DNA of 64,000 nucleotides from Pseudonocardia sp. HH130629-09 (GTDB taxonomy: Bacteria; Actinomycetota; Actinomycetes; Mycobacteriales; Pseudonocardiaceae), in the NCBI RefSeq assembly GCF_001294645.1, contig NZ_CP011868.1:806001-870000 (forward strand), read 5' to 3'. The notes below the pieces were generated by a model. It saw only the letters and a program-made list of their open reading frames with translations, had not been told where the DNA came from and ran no database searches. Positions 37,663 through 46,422 of the stretch are shown here, one piece after another. Position 1 is the stretch's first letter. Each line of letters starts with the position of its first letter. Both the position numbers and the translations under genes were made by a program.

Positions 37663-38556
37663 TCAGAGCGGGAACGTGACCCGGGTCAGCTCCTCGGCGC
37701 GCTCCCAGAGCGCCCGCTGCATCCGCCGGTCGTGCGAGGCCGCGCTGGACCCGACCGGGCGTGGGTTGCCGCGCGTCTCGCCGATGCCGTCCGGTCCGAT
37801 GTAGGCGCCGCCGGGCAGGTCCGGGACGGTCGCGGCGAACAGCGTCGGCAGCGCCCCGGCCGCCGCGGACTGGGCGACCACCTTGTTGAGCACGCCCAGC
37901 AGCGCGTCCTGGACGGACTCGGTGCGCGACTGCAGGTTGGTCGCCGCGTACCCGGGGTGCGCGGCCATCGAGCGCAGCCGCGACCCGGCCGCCACGAAGC
38001 GGTGCTCCAGCTCGTAGGCGAACATCAGGCAGGCGAGCTTCGACTGGCCGTAGGCGGTCCAGCGCTCGTAGCGGCGGCGCTCGAAGTTCAGGTCGTCGAT
38101 GCCGATCCGGCCCATCCGGTGGACCACGCTGGACAGCGTCACGACGCGGTCGGTGATCCGGTCGGCCAGCAGACCGGTCAGCGCGAAGTGGCCGAGGAAG
38201 TTGACCCCGAGCTGGGTCTCGAAGCCGTCCGCGGTGCGGGAGAACGGCACCGCCATCAGCCCGGCGTTGTTGACGAGCACGTCGGCGGTGCCCTCGAACC
38301 CGGCGGCGAACTCGCGGACCGAGGTGAGGTCGCCCAGGTCGAGCCGGCGCACCGACACCGCACCACCGAGCTCGGAGGCGATCTCCTCGCCGCGCGTGGT
38401 GTTCCGCACGGCCAGCACGACGCGTGCACCGGCGTGCACCAGGGCCCGGGTGGTCTCCAGTCCGAGGCCGCTGGTGGCGCCGGTGACGATCACGGTCCTG
38501 CCCTGCTGGGGCGGGATGTCCGCCGTCGTCCAGGGGGCGGGTGAGGTCCGGAACAC
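37663..38556 (-). CDS. Short-chain dehydrogenase/reductase
   Basis: 297 residues from a GTG at 38556 with GAAGGAG about 8 nt upstream. Nucleotide-binding 'VIVTGATSGLGLETTRAL', the NNAG motif 'LVNNAGLMAVPF', Ser in 'VVTLSSVVHRMG' and catalytic 'AYGQSKLACLMFA' are all present. The layout resembles retinol-dehydrogenase/protochlorophyllide-reductase-like SDRs. The substrate is unknown, and it is not obviously in an operon. Confidence 0.9.
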   Translation of the reverse strand: MFRTSPAPWTTADIPPQQGRTVIVTGATSGLGLETTRALVHAGARVVLAVRNTTRGEEIASELGGAVSVRRLDLGDLTSVREFAAGFEGTADVLVNNAGLMAVPFSRTADGFETQLGVNFLGHFALTGLLADRITDRVVTLSSVVHRMGRIGIDDLNFERRRYERWTAYGQSKLACLMFAYELEHRFVAAGSRLRSMAAHPGYAATNLQSRTESVQDALLGVLNKVVAQSAAAGALPTLFAATVPDLPGGAYIGPDGIGETRGNPRPVGSSAASHDRRMQRALWERAEELTRVTFPL

Positions 38557-38635
38557 GGGAGGACTCCTTCGCGGGGGACGGGACCCCAGGTCTACCCGGT
38601 CGGCCCGGGTCCCGCCCGCCCACACCCCGGACGGG

Positions 38636-40042
38636 TCAGCCCGCCACCTCGGCGGCCCTCCGGTCGCGCCGGGCCGAGACCAGGGCGTCGACGAGCAGGA
38701 ACACGATCAGCGAGACCCCCAGCACCGGCAGGACCAGCCCGGCCGCCACCGCGGCGAACCCGACCAGCGCCACCGCGGCGGGGGAGGGCCGCTCCCGCGA
38801 CCCGGGTGGCCCGGCGAGGCCACGCGAACCGTCCGGCCGGGTCGGTCTGCGCAGCCACCACATCCGGTAGCCCCACACGACCAGCACGACCACGGCGCAG
38901 GCGAGCGCGGCGAGCGCCACCAGATTGACCGTGCCGAACAGCAGGCCCATGTGCGCGTCGATGCCCCAGCGGGCGAGCTTCGCCGCGACCGGCCAGTCCG
39001 CGAAGGCGAGCCGGTCGGTGACCGTCCCGGTCGCCGGGTCCACGGCCACGGAGTCCTGCTGCGACGGCCAGCTGCGCACCGTCTGCTGGATCTTCCAGGC
39101 CTCCCCGGGGTCGCCCGGGGTGAGCTCCACCGGCCCGGCGAGGCCGTCGGCGCGGGCGGCGTCGAGGACCCGCTGGGCGACGGCGGGGACCGCCTGCGGG
39201 GCGACCGGGGCCGTCGTGGAACCCGCCACGGGCGCGGCCGCGTCGCCACCGGCGGCGGACAGCGTGCTGCTGACCGACGGCGTCGTCCAGTCCAGGGCGG
39301 TGCGCAGCGCGCTCACGTTGGCCCCCGCGAACTGCGACCAGGTCAGGCCGGTCGCGGCGAGGAACAGGAGCCCGACCGAGGCCCAGACGCCCACCGCGCC
39401 GTGCCAGGACCGCAGCCGCGACCGCGACGAGCCGCCGGTCCGCGGCAGCAGCCGCTCACGGCGTCGTCGTACCCGGAGGGTCACCTGCACCACGAGGCCG
39501 GACAGCGTGAGCACGGCCAGCCACGACGCCGCGAGCTCGGTGTAGACCTGCCCGGGCGGGCCCAGCAGCAGCGAGCGGTGCAGGTTGTCGATCACCCCGC
39601 GGGCGGGGAGCCACTCGGCGTAGGTGTCGAGGGTGGCCCGCACCTGCGCGGTGTACGGGTCGACGAACACGGTGCGGCTGTAGCTCTCGGGCAGGTCGGC
39701 GTCGAACGACACCCGGGTCGTCGCACCGGGCTCGCGCGCGGGCCGGATCTCGGTGACGGGCAGGCCCGGCTGGGTCGCGACGGCCGCCTCGACCTGCCGC
39801 GACAGCGGGAGCTCCGGGCCGCTGACCGGGGCGGTCAGCGCGTCGGCGTAGAGCCAGCGCTCGATCGGCGGCGACAGCGTGTAGAGCAGCCCGGTCAGGG
39901 CCGCGACGAGCAGGAACGGGCCGACGAACAGCCCGGCGTAGAAGTGGATCCGGGTGACGAGGCCCTTCAGGCCCCGGAACAGCGGCGGGCGCCCGGACGG
40001 CGGGACGGGAGTCCCGGGCCGGGTGTCGAGGCCGGCGCTCAC
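38636..40042 (-). CDS. PepSY-associated membrane protein
   Basis: 468 residues from a GTG at 40042 that overlaps the DUF5134 stop as GTGA. Four to five helices are arranged as in PepSY_TM proteins: 'IHFYAGLFVGPFLLVAALTG', a PepSY extracellular domain ('RTVFVDPYTAQVRATL'), 'LHRSLLLGPPGQVYTELAA', 'WHGAVGVWASVGLLFLAATG', and a second PepSY segment with 'DSVAVDPATGTVTDRLAF' followed by 'HMGLLFGTVNLVALAALA'. Paired His residues in helices suggest heme or metal. Such proteins accompany iron or copper handling; with the neighbours, copper is the better guess. Confidence 0.85.
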   Translation of the reverse strand: MSAGLDTRPGTPVPPSGRPPLFRGLKGLVTRIHFYAGLFVGPFLLVAALTGLLYTLSPPIERWLYADALTAPVSGPELPLSRQVEAAVATQPGLPVTEIRPAREPGATTRVSFDADLPESYSRTVFVDPYTAQVRATLDTYAEWLPARGVIDNLHRSLLLGPPGQVYTELAASWLAVLTLSGLVVQVTLRVRRRRERLLPRTGGSSRSRLRSWHGAVGVWASVGLLFLAATGLTWSQFAGANVSALRTALDWTTPSVSSTLSAAGGDAAAPVAGSTTAPVAPQAVPAVAQRVLDAARADGLAGPVELTPGDPGEAWKIQQTVRSWPSQQDSVAVDPATGTVTDRLAFADWPVAAKLARWGIDAHMGLLFGTVNLVALAALACAVVVLVVWGYRMWWLRRPTRPDGSRGLAGPPGSRERPSPAAVALVGFAAVAAGLVLPVLGVSLIVFLLVDALVSARRDRRAAEVAG

Positions 40043-40899
40043 CAGCCCGCCACCATCGCCGCGAGCATGACGACCATGCCGAGGCTCATCGCCGCGTGGC
40101 AGGCGGCATCGGAGCGCGCGCCCAGCCGGCGCACCGGTGCCGCCGGGGCCTCGACCCGCGCGGCGACCGCGGTGGTCGTGCCCCCCGTGCCCGCTGTGCC
40201 CGTCGTCTCTGCCGTCCCGCCGACCCCGGCCGGCGCCGTCCGCGGGGCACCGGCCGCCGTGCCCCCGGCGGGGTCGGCGCAGTCGCAGGCGGCGGGGTCG
40301 GTCGCGTCGCCGGTCGCGCGGGCGTCGTCGGGGGTCAGCGGGTCCCCGGCGACGCGGTCGTGGCTCAGCGTGCGGGCACCCCAGTACCCGGCGGCGGCCA
40401 GCAGTACGGCGCACAGCGCCACGGTCACCGCGACCGCCCACCCGGCCGGGCCCGCCGCGTGGGCGCCCCCGGACATGTCCATGGCGTCGCCGCCGCCGTG
40501 GTGGGCGTGGGCACCGCCGCCGCCCGCGGCCTCCGCCGGCGAGGCCATGATCAGCGGCATCGCGACCAGCATCCAGACCATCGCCGCGGCCATCAGCGCG
40601 TGCGCCGCGCCCGCGAGCCGCCCGGACGGGCCGCAGGAAATCCCGCGGGAGGTGGTGACCAGGAAGAACACGCCCAGGACACCGAACAGGACGATCTGGG
40701 TCCACAGCCCGGCGCTGCCGTACCAGGTCCAGGTCATGACGATCATCGCCGCGCTCATCAGAAGGTGGGCGAGCTCCGCGGTGCGGTGCGCGGCGGAGCG
40801 GCGCTCCGAGACCGCGGTGGCCCAGCGGGCCAGGGCGTAGAACCCGGTGGCGGCGAACAACGCCGTCAGGGCCCAGGCCAGCGGCAACGACGAGATCAC
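40039..40899 (-). CDS. DUF5134 membrane protein, His/Met-rich
   Basis: 286 residues from a GTG at 40899 with GAGGAGGA 3 nt upstream. About seven helices; the N-terminal part ('AELAHLLMSAAMIVMTW', 'AAHALMAAAMVWMLVAMPL') repeats His-x-x-Met patterns. A loop 'GGAHAHHGGGDAMDMSGGAH' and a cysteine pair 'ACDCAD' add likely metal ligands. DUF5134 proteins are frequent in actinobacteria next to copper-related genes. Translationally coupled to the downstream PepSY gene. Confidence 0.82.
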   Translation of the reverse strand: MISSLPLAWALTALFAATGFYALARWATAVSERRSAAHRTAELAHLLMSAAMIVMTWTWYGSAGLWTQIVLFGVLGVFFLVTTSRGISCGPSGRLAGAAHALMAAAMVWMLVAMPLIMASPAEAAGGGGAHAHHGGGDAMDMSGGAHAAGPAGWAVAVTVALCAVLLAAAGYWGARTLSHDRVAGDPLTPDDARATGDATDPAACDCADPAGGTAAGAPRTAPAGVGGTAETTGTAGTGGTTTAVAARVEAPAAPVRRLGARSDAACHAAMSLGMVVMLAAMVAGW

Positions 40900-41111
40900 A
40901 GGTCCTCCTCGGGGGCGGGGGAGGTGCGGGGGCGCACGACGGGAGTGGTCGTCGGCGCGGCCCGTCCGGTTCCCGCCGGTCCCCCTCCGGTGGGTGCGAC
41001 GCCGGTCACCCCGTCGTGGGGGACGGCACGCGGCGGCGGGCCGGGTGAAGCGGTCGGGTGAAGCGGGCCGGGGCGCGGCGCGGGTTCAGGTGCGGGCGGC
41101 GCGCCGGACAC
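40896..41111 (-). CDS. Possible small proline-rich protein (doubtful)
   Basis: A 71-codon frame from a GTG at 41111 bridges sigC and the DUF5134 gene. It overlaps the 3' end of sigC by 26 bp, and its stop overlaps the DUF5134 start as GTGA. The product is about one-third proline and has no recognised domain. The exact coupling is the only support; in DNA this GC-rich such frames arise by chance. Confidence 0.25.
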   Translation of the reverse strand: MSGAPPAPEPAPRPGPLHPTASPGPPPRAVPHDGVTGVAPTGGGPAGTGRAAPTTTPVVRPRTSPAPEEDL

Positions 41112-41694
41112 CGGAGGCGGGCGCCCCGGCGGTCCCGGTGCCGTCCTCGCCGAGGGCGCGCAGCAGGTCCTCGCGGGCCCGGGCGACCCGGGACCGGATC
41201 GTGCCGACCGGGCAGCCGCAGACCTGGGCGGCCTCGACGTAACCCAGGTCCAGGACCTGGGTCAGGACGAACGCCTCGCGGCGCTCGTCGGGCAGCGCGT
41301 CGATCAGCGTCCGCAGCAGGACGGCCTCCTGCGCGCCCGTGCGGGGCACGGCGCGCTCCAGAACGTCCTGGGTGTCCTCGCCGAGGTCGCGCACGCGGGG
41401 CCGCCGGACCGCGGTGCGCACCGCGTCGACGGCGACCCGGCGGGCGACCGACAGCAGCCAGGTGCGGGCGGTGGAGCGGCCCGCGAACGAGGGCAGCGCC
41501 CGCAGCGCCCGCAGGAACGTCTCCTGCGCGAGGTCCTCGGCGTCGTCGCGGCCGGCGAGGTGGACGAGGAAGCGGTGGACGTCGACCTGGGTCGCCCGCA
41601 CGAACTCCGCGAGCGCGGCGGTGTCACCGGCCCCGGCGGCCAACGCCCACGCCGTCACGGTGGCGTCGTCGTGGCGTTCGGGCACGCTGGTCAC
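41086..41694 (-). CDS. sigC: SigC-like ECF sigma factor
   Basis: 202 residues from the GTG at 41694, chosen because 'MTSVPERHDDATVTAWAL' aligns with the start of mycobacterial SigC; upstream ATG codons would add unmatched residues. Region 2 is 'DAEDLAQETFLRALRALP' with 'RTWLLSVARRVAVDAVR', and region 4 is 'QVCGCPVGTIRSRVARAR'. Sequence is closer to SigC than to other ECF groups. SigC has no classical anti-sigma factor and has been linked to copper acquisition in mycobacteria, which suits the DUF5134/PepSY genes downstream. Confidence 0.87.
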   Translation of the reverse strand: MTSVPERHDDATVTAWALAAGAGDTAALAEFVRATQVDVHRFLVHLAGRDDAEDLAQETFLRALRALPSFAGRSTARTWLLSVARRVAVDAVRTAVRRPRVRDLGEDTQDVLERAVPRTGAQEAVLLRTLIDALPDERREAFVLTQVLDLGYVEAAQVCGCPVGTIRSRVARAREDLLRALGEDGTGTAGAPASGVRRAART

Positions 41695-41888
41695 GGTAGC
41701 TGTCGCCCGTTCGGGGACGAAGCCCGACCCGGTCACCGTCCGCTCCATGGGAACACGGTGCGTGACCGGGCGGATGCTGTCCGGACGCGACCGTCGCGGG
41801 GTGTCCGACATGTGGATCAGCGGTTCCGCGGCGTCGCCGGAGGCGGCCCGCCGCGGAGGAGGATCCCGCCGGCAGGGCGGTGGGCGGC

Positions 41889-43043
41889 TCAGCCCGCGGT
41901 GCGGGAGGCGAGCAGTCGGAACGCCGGCGTCGGCAGCTCGGGAGCGAGGTCGACCACGCAGGTCCGGGCCAGGATCTCCAGCGTGCGCGGGCAGGCGCCG
42001 GGGCCGTGGTCGATCTCGGTGCCGTTCGCCGCGTACGGGTCGAACCCGGGGTGCAGCGGGTTGCGGGCCTGCAGCGAGCGCCAGTTCGTGTAGACGTGCC
42101 GCCCGGTGTCGATCAGCCGGTGCACGCCGCGGCGGGCACCGAACTCCGCGGCCGCCTCGGGGGTCGCGAAGGCCAGCGCCAGCCCGGCGGCGTTCGCCGG
42201 GTCGTGGTGCGGCACCGGCTGCAGGTCACGCCCGATCCGGTCCGACAGCGCCGAGAGCATGATGTCGCGGTGCCGCCTGCGCCGGGCGATCTGCGCACGC
42301 AGCCCGGCCAGCTGCGGCCGCAGCACCGCCGCGGACAGCTCGGGCATCCGCAGGTTGACCCCGACGATCAGGTCCGCGGCGGCCCCGGCGAATCCGGCGC
42401 GCTCGTAGCTGCCGACATCGTGGTACATCGACGCCCGCTCGAACAGCTTCGGGTCCCGGGTGACCAGGGCGCCGCCCTCGCCGGAGCGGATGTTCTTGTG
42501 CTGGTTGAAGCTGAAGGCCCCGGCGTGGCCGATCGACCCGGCCGGGCGCCCCCGGTACGTGACGCCGATGGCCTGGCAGGCGTCCTCGATCACGACGAGG
42601 TCGTGGGCGGCCGCGACGTCCATGATCGCGTCCATGTCGGCGACGTGGTTGAGCATGTGCACCGGCAGCACCGCCCGGCTGCGCGGCGTGATCCGGTCCT
42701 TGAGGTCGGCCGGGTCCATCGTGAGCGAGGCGTCGACCTCGACCAGGACCGGCACGGCGCCGACGGCGAGCGCCGCGGCGGCCGTCGACACCCAGGTGTA
42801 CGCGGGGACGAGCACCTCGTCGCCGGGGCCGATCCCGGCGCCGACCAGCGCCGCGACCAGGGCGCTGGTGCCGCTGTTGACGGCCAGTGCGTGCGGGGTC
42901 CCGAGGAACCCGGCGAGCTCGGACTCGAACCGTGCGACCTCCGAGCGGTCGCCGCCGGTGAAGCGGCCCAGCTCCCCGCGCCCGAGGACCCGGACCGTCG
43001 CGGCCATCCCCCGTGCGGTCGTCGCCATGGCGGCGAGTCCCAT
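41889..43043 (-). CDS. DegT/DnrJ/EryC1-family PLP aminotransferase
   Basis: 384 residues from the ATG at 43043, with GGAGGAG 6 nt upstream. The family motifs are 'ALAVNSGTSALVAALVGAGI', 'EVLVPAYTWVSTAAAALAVG', the cofactor-stacking 'VIEDACQAIG' and Lys183 in 'FNQHKNIRSGEGGALV'. DegT enzymes transfer amino groups to keto sugars or cyclitols. It is divergent (about 165 bp) from a GMC oxidoreductase that could generate a keto substrate, so the pair may belong to one small pathway. Promoters of both must share the gap. Confidence 0.9.
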   Translation of the reverse strand: MGLAAMATTARGMAATVRVLGRGELGRFTGGDRSEVARFESELAGFLGTPHALAVNSGTSALVAALVGAGIGPGDEVLVPAYTWVSTAAAALAVGAVPVLVEVDASLTMDPADLKDRITPRSRAVLPVHMLNHVADMDAIMDVAAAHDLVVIEDACQAIGVTYRGRPAGSIGHAGAFSFNQHKNIRSGEGGALVTRDPKLFERASMYHDVGSYERAGFAGAAADLIVGVNLRMPELSAAVLRPQLAGLRAQIARRRRHRDIMLSALSDRIGRDLQPVPHHDPANAAGLALAFATPEAAAEFGARRGVHRLIDTGRHVYTNWRSLQARNPLHPGFDPYAANGTEIDHGPGACPRTLEILARTCVVDLAPELPTPAFRLLASRTAG

Positions 43044-43208
43044 ACCGTGCTCCTCCGGATACGAACCGTGTGAACCGGGCAACACAGTACCGGGCGGGGT
43101 CGGCACGACCGGGGGACGGGAGGGTAGGGGCGGCCACAGCGTCCTCACAGCGGAGCCGGGGCACCATCAACGGCGGTACCGCACCACGTTCGGAAGGAAC
43201 CGCCCTCC

Positions 43209-44882
43209 ATGCTCATCGACACCCGGCGCGCGCTCCCCGGCTCCATCTTCGAGGCCGAGGTCTGCGTGATCGGCAGCGGTCCGGCCGGGGCCGCGGCCGC
43301 GACCGAGCTGGCCGACCGCGGCCTGCGCGTCGTCGTCCTGGAGGGGGGCGGCCCGGGCCTGAGCCGCACGGCCCGCGACACCTACCGGGGGATCAGCGGG
43401 CGGGGCAAGCACGACCCGGTCGACGCCGTCCGGCAGAAGCGCCTCGGCGGCACCTCGCTGGTCTGGGGCGGCCGCTGCGCCCCGCTCGACGACATCGACT
43501 TCGCCGACCGCGAGTGGATGCCCGGCGCCGCGTGGCCGATCCCGCACGACGAGCTGCGCGCCTGGTACCCGGTCGCCCAGCGGCACCTCGACGCCGGTGC
43601 CTGCGAGTACTCGGCCGCGGAGTCGGGCTTCCCGGCGCCCCCGCCCGGGCTCCACAGCGACACCCTGCGCTGGGACGACCTGTGGCGCTGGAGTCCGCCG
43701 ACCTCGTTCGCGCCGACGGTGGAGAACATGGCGAAGGCCGGCCGGATCCGGCTGTTCCTGCACGCGACCGTCGCCCGCCTGGAGCGCGACCCGGTGTCGG
43801 GCACCGCGACCGAGGCCGTCGTCGTCCCGCGGCCGGGGTGCGACATCCGGATCCGGGCGCAGCACTTCGTCGTCGCGGCGGGTGGTCTGGAGTCGGTCCG
43901 GATCCTGCTCGCCTCCGACGGCTACGGCGGCACCGGTACCGGAGCCGGGATCGGCGACGAGTACGGCCAGGTCGGGCGGCACTACATGACCCACCCGGTG
44001 GGCGAGGTCGGACGGCTGCAGCTGACCACGGCCGGGCGCGCGCTGGGCCTGGGCTACCTGCCCACCGACGACGGCGTCTACGCCCGCCGGATGCTCTCGC
44101 TGTCCCCGCAGGCCCAGGCCGACCACCGGTTGGGCAACCTGAAGGCGGCGCTGTGGTTCGCCGACCCGAAGGACGCCGAGCACGGCGACGCGCTGCTGTC
44201 GACGTTCGCCCTGACCTACTGGGGACTGGGCAAGCTCCGTGCCGGGTTCAAGGCCGCCGGGACGCACGCCCAGTACAGCCACACCACCGACATCGGCCAC
44301 CACATGCGCAACGTCGCCGCCGACCCGCTGCGGGTGGCGCGGTTCGCCCGCGGCTGGGCGCGGCCGCGGATCACCGGGGAACGGCGGCTGCCGTCGTTCA
44401 TGCCGCTGGACTCCGCGCACTGCCGGCTGCGGTTCGACGCCGAGCAGACCCCCGACCCGGCGAACCGGGTGACGCTCGACCGCGAGCGCGACGCGCTGGG
44501 CCAGCACCGGCTGCGGGTCGACTACCGGGTCTCCGCCGGCGACCGGGAGGCGATCGCGACCTCGCTGTCGCTGATCGGCAAGGAGCTGGAGCGGACCGGG
44601 ATCGCCCACGTCGACCTGTCCGATGTGGAGCGCGTGCACGACATGGACATGACCGACGGCACCCACCAGATGGGGCTCCTGCGCATGTCGGACTCGCCGC
44701 GCAGCGGGGTCGTGGACCCGGCGTGCCGGGTGCACGGCACGCCGAACGTGCACATCGCCTCCAGCGCGGTGTTCCCGTCGGCCGGGGCGGTCGGGCCGAC
44801 GCTGGCACTGGTCGCGCTGGCCTGCCGGACCGCGGAGCTGATCGCGGTCGACGTCCGGGGCTCAGCCCCGCGGTCGGCGTGA
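43209..44882 (+). CDS. GMC-family FAD-dependent oxidoreductase
   Basis: 557 residues from the ATG at 43209 with GGAAGGA upstream. FAD-binding 'AEVCVIGSGPAGAAAATELA' near residue 18, 'KRLGGTSLVWGGRCAPLDDI' and the C-terminal 'DMDMTDGTHQMGLLRM' with 'ASSAVFPSAGAVGPTLALVA' mark the GMC_oxred_C type used on sugars, cyclitols and steroids. It oxidises a hydroxyl to a ketone. The adjacent divergent DegT aminotransferase could then aminate such a ketone; this link is inference. Confidence 0.88.
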   Translation: MLIDTRRALPGSIFEAEVCVIGSGPAGAAAATELADRGLRVVVLEGGGPGLSRTARDTYRGISGRGKHDPVDAVRQKRLGGTSLVWGGRCAPLDDIDFADREWMPGAAWPIPHDELRAWYPVAQRHLDAGACEYSAAESGFPAPPPGLHSDTLRWDDLWRWSPPTSFAPTVENMAKAGRIRLFLHATVARLERDPVSGTATEAVVVPRPGCDIRIRAQHFVVAAGGLESVRILLASDGYGGTGTGAGIGDEYGQVGRHYMTHPVGEVGRLQLTTAGRALGLGYLPTDDGVYARRMLSLSPQAQADHRLGNLKAALWFADPKDAEHGDALLSTFALTYWGLGKLRAGFKAAGTHAQYSHTTDIGHHMRNVAADPLRVARFARGWARPRITGERRLPSFMPLDSAHCRLRFDAEQTPDPANRVTLDRERDALGQHRLRVDYRVSAGDREAIATSLSLIGKELERTGIAHVDLSDVERVHDMDMTDGTHQMGLLRMSDSPRSGVVDPACRVHGTPNVHIASSAVFPSAGAVGPTLALVALACRTAELIAVDVRGSAPRSA

Positions 44883-44913
44883 CCGGGTGGTCGCCGCGGG
44901 TACCTCGCGGCCA

Positions 44914-46350
44914 CTAGGCGGGCGGAGCTGCGACCGGAGACGCGGGGCGACCACGCAACAGGGCGGCGGCGAGTGCCGCGCCGACCGCGAGGAGCCCGGC
45001 CCCGATCGTCATGGCGACGGTGAACCCCGGCCCGAACGACGCCGGGTCGGCCGGGGCGTCCCCGCGGATCCCCGCGATGGCGGGCACGGCCGCCACCGCG
45101 AGCAGGCCGGCCGCCCGCGCGATCGCGTTGTTGACCCCCGACGCGACGCCGGCGTGCCGGTCCGCCGCCGCGTCGAGCACTGCGGTGGTCAGCGGCGCGA
45201 CGGCCGCGGACAGCCCCAGCCCGACCAGCGCCGTCGCCGGGAGCACGTCGGTGAACCAGCCCGCTCCCGGCCCGATCCGTGACGCCAGCAGCATCCCGGC
45301 CGCGGCCAGCAGCAGCCCGGCGGTGACCAGCGGTGCCGGGCCGGTGCGCGTCGCGAGCCGCCCGGCGCGGGCCGACAGCAGCAGCATGAGCACGGTGACC
45401 GGCAGCGTAGCGGTCCCGGCCAGCAACGGGGAGAACCCGGCCACGATCTGCAGCTGCACGGCGAGCAGCACGAACAGCAGGCCCAGCGCCGCGTAGACGG
45501 CCACCGTCACCACGTTCGCGCCGGTGAACCGGCGCCCGTCCCCGGCGTCGCCGGTGCCGGTGAACAGCTCCGGCGGGACCAGCGGGGACCGGCTGCGCCG
45601 CTCGACCAGCGCGAACGCCACCAGCGCCGCCACCCCGGCGGCGCCCGCGCCCCACACCTGCAGCCCGGGCGACGCACCGGAGCCGGCCGCCGTCCCGGCC
45701 CAGGTCAGCAACGCCAGCCCGGCGACGGCGAGCACGCTGCCCGGGACGTCGAGCCGGTGCGCGGCGTCGGGGTCACGCGACTCGGGCACGTGCCGCACCG
45801 CCACCGCGACGACGACCGCCGCGAGCGGCAGGTTGATCAGGAACACCGCCCGCCAGGACCACTCCACGAGCGTCCCGCCGACGAACGGGCCCAGCGCCCC
45901 CGCGATCCCGCCGAGCCCGGACCAGGCCCCGATCGCCGCCGCCCGGTCGGCACCGTGGAACGACGCCGAGATCAGCGCCAGGCTGCCCGGGGTCAGCAGC
46001 GCACCGCCGACCCCCTGCAACGCCCGGGCCGCGGCGAGCACCTCGACGATCGGCGCCAGCCCGCACAGCAGCGAGGCCACCGCGAACCACACCGCCCCGG
46101 TCACGAAGATCCGCCGCCTGCCGAACCGGTCACCCAGCGAGCCGCCGAGCAGGATCAGCCCGGCCAGGGTCAGGGTGTAGCCGTTGACCGTCCACTGCAG
46201 CCCGGCGAAACCGGCGCCGAGGTCCTCGGCGATGCGGGGCAGAGCGATCGTGACGACGGTGTTGTCGAGCATCGCCATGCCCGAGCCCAGCACGCAGGCC
46301 GTGATGACCCAGCGGCCGGCCGCGGTGCCGGTACGCAGTCCGGTGTCCAT
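44914..46350 (-). CDS. MFS transporter, EmrB/QacA (DHA2) family
   Basis: 478 residues from the ATG at 46350; a GTG at 46392 is an alternative. About 14 helices with DHA2 motif C-like 'VITACVLGSGMAMLDNTVVT', motif A 'GGSLGDRFGRRRIFVTGAVW' and 'LQWTVNGYTLTLAGLIL'. Members export drugs or metabolites using protons. It follows the GMC gene convergently with about 30 bp between, and could export a product of that region, but this is not shown. Confidence 0.9.
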   Translation of the reverse strand: MDTGLRTGTAAGRWVITACVLGSGMAMLDNTVVTIALPRIAEDLGAGFAGLQWTVNGYTLTLAGLILLGGSLGDRFGRRRIFVTGAVWFAVASLLCGLAPIVEVLAAARALQGVGGALLTPGSLALISASFHGADRAAAIGAWSGLGGIAGALGPFVGGTLVEWSWRAVFLINLPLAAVVVAVAVRHVPESRDPDAAHRLDVPGSVLAVAGLALLTWAGTAAGSGASPGLQVWGAGAAGVAALVAFALVERRSRSPLVPPELFTGTGDAGDGRRFTGANVVTVAVYAALGLLFVLLAVQLQIVAGFSPLLAGTATLPVTVLMLLLSARAGRLATRTGPAPLVTAGLLLAAAGMLLASRIGPGAGWFTDVLPATALVGLGLSAAVAPLTTAVLDAAADRHAGVASGVNNAIARAAGLLAVAAVPAIAGIRGDAPADPASFGPGFTVAMTIGAGLLAVGAALAAALLRGRPASPVAAPPA

Positions 46351-46422
46351 GGTCGGCCGAACACCACGACGCCCGGGTCTCTTCCGTGCCACCCACGCCG
46401 ATCGTCGAGTGCCCCGGCCGGG

